In this document: positions 5,619 to 7,903 of the stretch, piece by piece
Numbering within the stretch: position 1 is the stretch's first letter
How the letters are laid out: the number at the start of each line of letters is the position of its first letter
From: Nitrospirota bacterium
Lineage (GTDB): Bacteria > Nitrospirota > UBA9217
DNA length: 7,903 bases
Direction: 5' to 3'
Assembly (NCBI GenBank): GCA_027456925.1
Contig: DAIDTZ010000181.1
Coordinates: forward strand, 1 to 7,903
Notes under the pieces: generated by a model
Databases searched by the model: none
What the model was told of the DNA's origin: nothing
The model's input: the letters and a program-made list of their open reading frames with translations, nothing else
Translations under genes and position numbers: made by a program

Positions 5619-6680
5619 TTCTTTTATAATTTTCTCCACTTCTTTCACCAGCACATCCGCCAGCTCCGGCTCATTGAACTTCGTGATGATCTCGCCATGC
5701 TTGAACAACAACCCGATCCCTTTGCCGCCGGCAATGCCCACGTCGGCCTCGCGCGCTTCGCCCGGACCGTTCACGACGCACCCCATGACGGCAACGGTAA
5801 TTGGTTCCTTGATATGGGCCAGACGTTTTTCGACTTCCTGCGCAAGACCAATGATATTGATCTCGGTCCTGCCGCAGGTGGGGCAGGAAATGATGTTCAC
5901 TCCCCGCTGACGGACCTTGAGGGCTTTCAAGATTTCATAGGCAACGCGTACTTCCTCGACCGGGTCGGCGGTAAGAGAAACCCGCATCGTATCTCCAATG
6001 CCCTCGGAAAGCAAGATGCCGAGTCCCACGCTCGACTTGATCGTGCCGGCAAAAAGCGTGCCTGCCTCGGAAATGCCGATGTGGAGGGGGTAATCCGATT
6101 TCTGAGAAAACAACCGGTATGCCGCAACAGTTGTCAAGACATCGGACGCCTTGAGTGAAATCTTGATTGCGGTGTAGTTCAAATCTTCCAGGATCCGGAT
6201 ATGACCAAATGCGCTCTCGACAATGGCCTCCGGTGTCGGATGACCGTACTTCTCAAGCAAATGCTTTTCGAGCGAACCCGCGTTGACGCCGATGCGAATG
6301 GGAACCCCCTTGTCCTTGCAAGCGCTCACGACTTCGGCGACTTTGTCCTTGCCGCCGATATTTCCGGGATTGATCCGCAGGCCGTCCACACCCTGTTTCA
6401 CCGCTTCAAGTGCCAGACGATAATCGAAATGAATATCGGCCACCAGCGGAAGTTCCGTCCCCTGTCTGATTTTGCCGATGGCCTTGGCAGCATCCTCGTC
6501 CGGGACCGCAAGACGCACGATCTCGCACCCCGCCTGGCCGAGTGTCCTGATCTGGCCGAGCGTGGCCTTCGGATCGCGGGTGTCCGTATTGCACATGGAC
6601 TGGACAGCGACGGGCGCACCTCCGCCGATCTTGATGGAACCAAGAGTAATGTGGAGGGTTTTTTTACGAGAAATTTCCAT
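5583..6680 (-). CDS. ispG: 4-hydroxy-3-methylbut-2-en-1-yl diphosphate synthase (IspG/GcpE)
   Basis: 365-residue cytoplasmic iron-sulfur enzyme of the MEP pathway; it converts MEcPP to HMBPP, the penultimate step to IPP/DMAPP. The N-terminal TIM-barrel part carries GGGAPVAVQSMCNTDTRD (19-36), VADIHFDY (80-87), GLRINPGNIG (100-109) and IRIGVNAGSLE (128-138). The C-terminal cluster domain has C266 and C269 in SCPTCGRTE, C301 in MGCVVNGPGEA and E308: the three cysteines and glutamate that bind the [4Fe-4S] cluster. This is the short bacterial form without the plant/Plasmodium insertion. The last residues (about 356-365, QKPGARIQK) are encoded by a 7-bp repeat array and look non-native. The ATG at 6680 is 62 bp from rseP; a GGGAGGGG about 10 nt upstream is the only candidate ribosome binding site. 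Confidence 0.98.
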   Translation of the reverse strand: MEISRKKTLHITLGSIKIGGGAPVAVQSMCNTDTRDPKATLGQIRTLGQAGCEIVRLAVPDEDAAKAIGKIRQGTELPLVADIHFDYRLALEAVKQGVDGLRINPGNIGGKDKVAEVVSACKDKGVPIRIGVNAGSLEKHLLEKYGHPTPEAIVESAFGHIRILEDLNYTAIKISLKASDVLTTVAAYRLFSQKSDYPLHIGISEAGTLFAGTIKSSVGLGILLSEGIGDTMRVSLTADPVEEVRVAYEILKALKVRQRGVNIISCPTCGRTEINIIGLAQEVEKRLAHIKEPITVAVMGCVVNGPGEAREADVGIAGGKGIGLLFKHGEIITKFNEPELADVLVKEVEKIIKERSQKPGARIQK

Positions 6681-6690
6681 AAATAGGCTT

Positions 6691-6722
6691 CCCCTCCCTC
6701 GATGAGGGGACCAAGGGGAGGG
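6691..6722. repeat. C/G-rich hairpin repeat carrying the ispG ribosome binding site
   Basis: On the plus strand CCCTCCC (6692-6698) can pair with GGGAGGG (6716-6722) over 7 bp, or CCCTC (6696-6700) with GAGGG (6704-6708) around a 3-nt loop. On the transcript, the GGGAGGGG (6698-6691) that would act as Shine-Dalgarno for ispG is inside both stems. It resembles the CCCTCCCC...GGGGAGGG type of dispersed intergenic palindrome. Both structures lack a U-tract, so termination is unlikely. Confidence 0.5.
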
Positions 6723-6742
6723 TGAATGGCCGGAGCGCGCCT

Positions 6743-7903
6743 TTACTTGCTGAAGAACATCCTCATAATATCGTTGTACGACACCACCGCAATCAGGGTG
6801 ATCAGGACCGCGGCGCCGATGCTCTGCGACACTTCCATCACTTTCCTGCTCACCGGCTTTTTACGGATCGCCTCGATCACGAGAAAAAGGATCAATCCGC
6901 CGTCAAGGACCGGGATCGGCAACAGATTCAGAATGCCGAGCGAGATGCTGATCATGGCAAGGAGAGACAGGAATGACGACAGCCCGGCTGACGCCGCCTG
7001 ACCCGACATCTGGGCGATCATGACCGGGCCGCCCAGCGTCTTGATCGACAGGCCGAAGGTCACCAATTTTTTGAGCGTAATGAACGTGAGGTCGATCGAC
7101 TCGATGGTTTTGTCGAACCCGAGCTGGATCGATTCCACGACCCCAAACTTCTTGAACACCAGATGGGGCAGGGGCTCGACCCCAATCACGTACCGGCCGC
7201 TGTCCTCCATCGGCGTAACGGGCTTGTCCATACGTTTGCCGTCCCGTTCAATGGTCAGCACCAGTGTTTTCCCTTTGCTGTCACGCACGATGTTCGAAAA
7301 CTGGATCCAGTGATAGATCGTTTTGCCGTTCACGGCGAGGACCTTGTCGTTCACGCTGATTCCCGCTTTTTCCGCGGGAAATCCGGGTTTCAGTTTGCCG
7401 ATCTCCGCGGGCATGTCCGGTATCAGCCCCGACATGCCTATCTTCAATTCCGTTGCCGTGACAGGCCGGAGCGTAAGCGTCTCTTGTTTTCCCTGCCGGT
7501 CGACCAGTACCGTCACATTCGTATCAGGATTCACGGCGATCAACGACAGAGCCATGGTCCAGTCGCTGATGCTTCGTCCGTTGATCTTTTCGATCAAATC
7601 ACCCGCGAGGAAGCCGGCATGCTCGGCCGGAGAACCCGGCTCCACGTAGCCGACCTTCGCTGGTCCTTCCGAATAGGTCCCGACCATGAACACGATCGGC
7701 ATAATGAGAAAAGCAAGCACGATATTCGTAAGCGGCCCCGTTGCAGCGATCTTTATACGCTGCCACACGGTCTTTGACTGGAATTCATCGGCCGCTCCCG
7801 TCGGCTCTTCGTCGGGGTTTTCTCCGGCCATCTTCACATATCCGCCGAGCGGCAGCGCCGAGAGAACATACTCCGTATCGCCTTTCTTGTACCCGAAGAT
7901 CTT
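6743..7903 (-). CDS. rseP: RseP-family site-2 zinc metalloprotease (N-terminus outside window)
   Basis: 386 residues are visible and the frame is open at the right edge, so the start is off the window. The visible part begins KIFGYKKGDTEYVLSALPLG, the conserved segment after the first membrane helix; the catalytic HExxH itself must lie just outside. Next come an amphipathic/membrane segment with GPLTN (56-60 of the visible chain, helix to about 75), PDZ1 (about 82-150), PDZ2 (about 168-230), and the C-terminal membrane region with NLLPIPVLDGG (326-336), whose Asp-334 is the third zinc ligand. A last helix lies at about 354-379. RseP cuts anti-sigma factors such as RseA and remnant signal peptides within the inner membrane; here the substrate is inferred only. 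It is 62 bp upstream of ispG, the common dxr-rseP-ispG-proS context. The Val codon at 7837 is internal and not a start. Confidence 0.96.
   Translation of the reverse strand, partial: KIFGYKKGDTEYVLSALPLGGYVKMAGENPDEEPTGAADEFQSKTVWQRIKIAATGPLTNIVLAFLIMPIVFMVGTYSEGPAKVGYVEPGSPAEHAGFLAGDLIEKINGRSISDWTMALSLIAVNPDTNVTVLVDRQGKQETLTLRPVTATELKIGMSGLIPDMPAEIGKLKPGFPAEKAGISVNDKVLAVNGKTIYHWIQFSNIVRDSKGKTLVLTIERDGKRMDKPVTPMEDSGRYVIGVEPLPHLVFKKFGVVESIQLGFDKTIESIDLTFITLKKLVTFGLSIKTLGGPVMIAQMSGQAASAGLSSFLSLLAMISISLGILNLLPIPVLDGGLILFLVIEAIRKKPVSRKVMEVSQSIGAAVLITLIAVVSYNDIMRMFFSK

Noticed and set aside
6691..6722. G-quadruplex or terminator between rseP and ispG
   Set aside because: Only three runs of three or more G are close together on the plus strand, and neither strand has a U-tract after the hairpin; a paired hairpin is the simpler reading.

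Overview
This 7.9 kb window is a compact bacterial chromosome segment in which every credible gene lies on the minus strand, so transcription runs from right to left. The content is mostly housekeeping: RseP, IspG, ProRS, a GspE/PilB-type ATPase and a HlyC/CorC-type membrane protein, plus two small proteins. The order rseP-ispG-proS and the MEP isoprenoid pathway point to a Gram-negative bacterium with an outer membrane. Desulfobacterota (Geobacter-like) and Nitrospirota are the lineages I think fit best, but the sequence alone does not settle this. I see no rRNA, tRNA, transposase, phage gene, CRISPR array or defence gene.

Layout from right to left (direction of transcription). (1) 7903-6743: RseP site-2 protease lacking its N-terminus, which lies off the window. 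(2) 6680-5583: IspG, preceded by a C/G-rich hairpin repeat that contains its ribosome binding site. (3) 5529-3838: prolyl-tRNA synthetase; the ispG-proS junction is filled by an array of degenerate 7-bp repeats that also encodes the last residues of IspG. (4) 3731-3504: an unrecognised 75-residue protein with its own near-consensus sigma-70 promoter and an internal duplication of period 36 residues. (5) 3394-3203: a very small Pro/Ala-rich lipoprotein, followed by a strong intrinsic terminator (3168-3133). (6) A 322-bp gap holding that terminator, a candidate promoter and a leader with three overlapping hairpins. (7) 2880-1084: a 598-residue GspE/PilB-family ATPase. (8) 993-1: a HlyC/CorC-family CNNM/CBS protein, truncated by the window edge and preceded by a second heptad-repeat element.

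The likely transcription units are rseP-ispG-proS; the 75-residue gene, perhaps with the lipoprotein gene; and ATPase-corC-like. The first unit joins envelope stress proteolysis, isoprenoid precursor synthesis and translation, an arrangement conserved for positional rather than mechanistic reasons. The least ordinary items are the two heptad-repeat elements in gene junctions, the IspG C-terminus written in repeat sequence, the duplicated 75-residue protein, and the folded leader before the ATPase gene. I do not see evidence for a novel multi-gene system.
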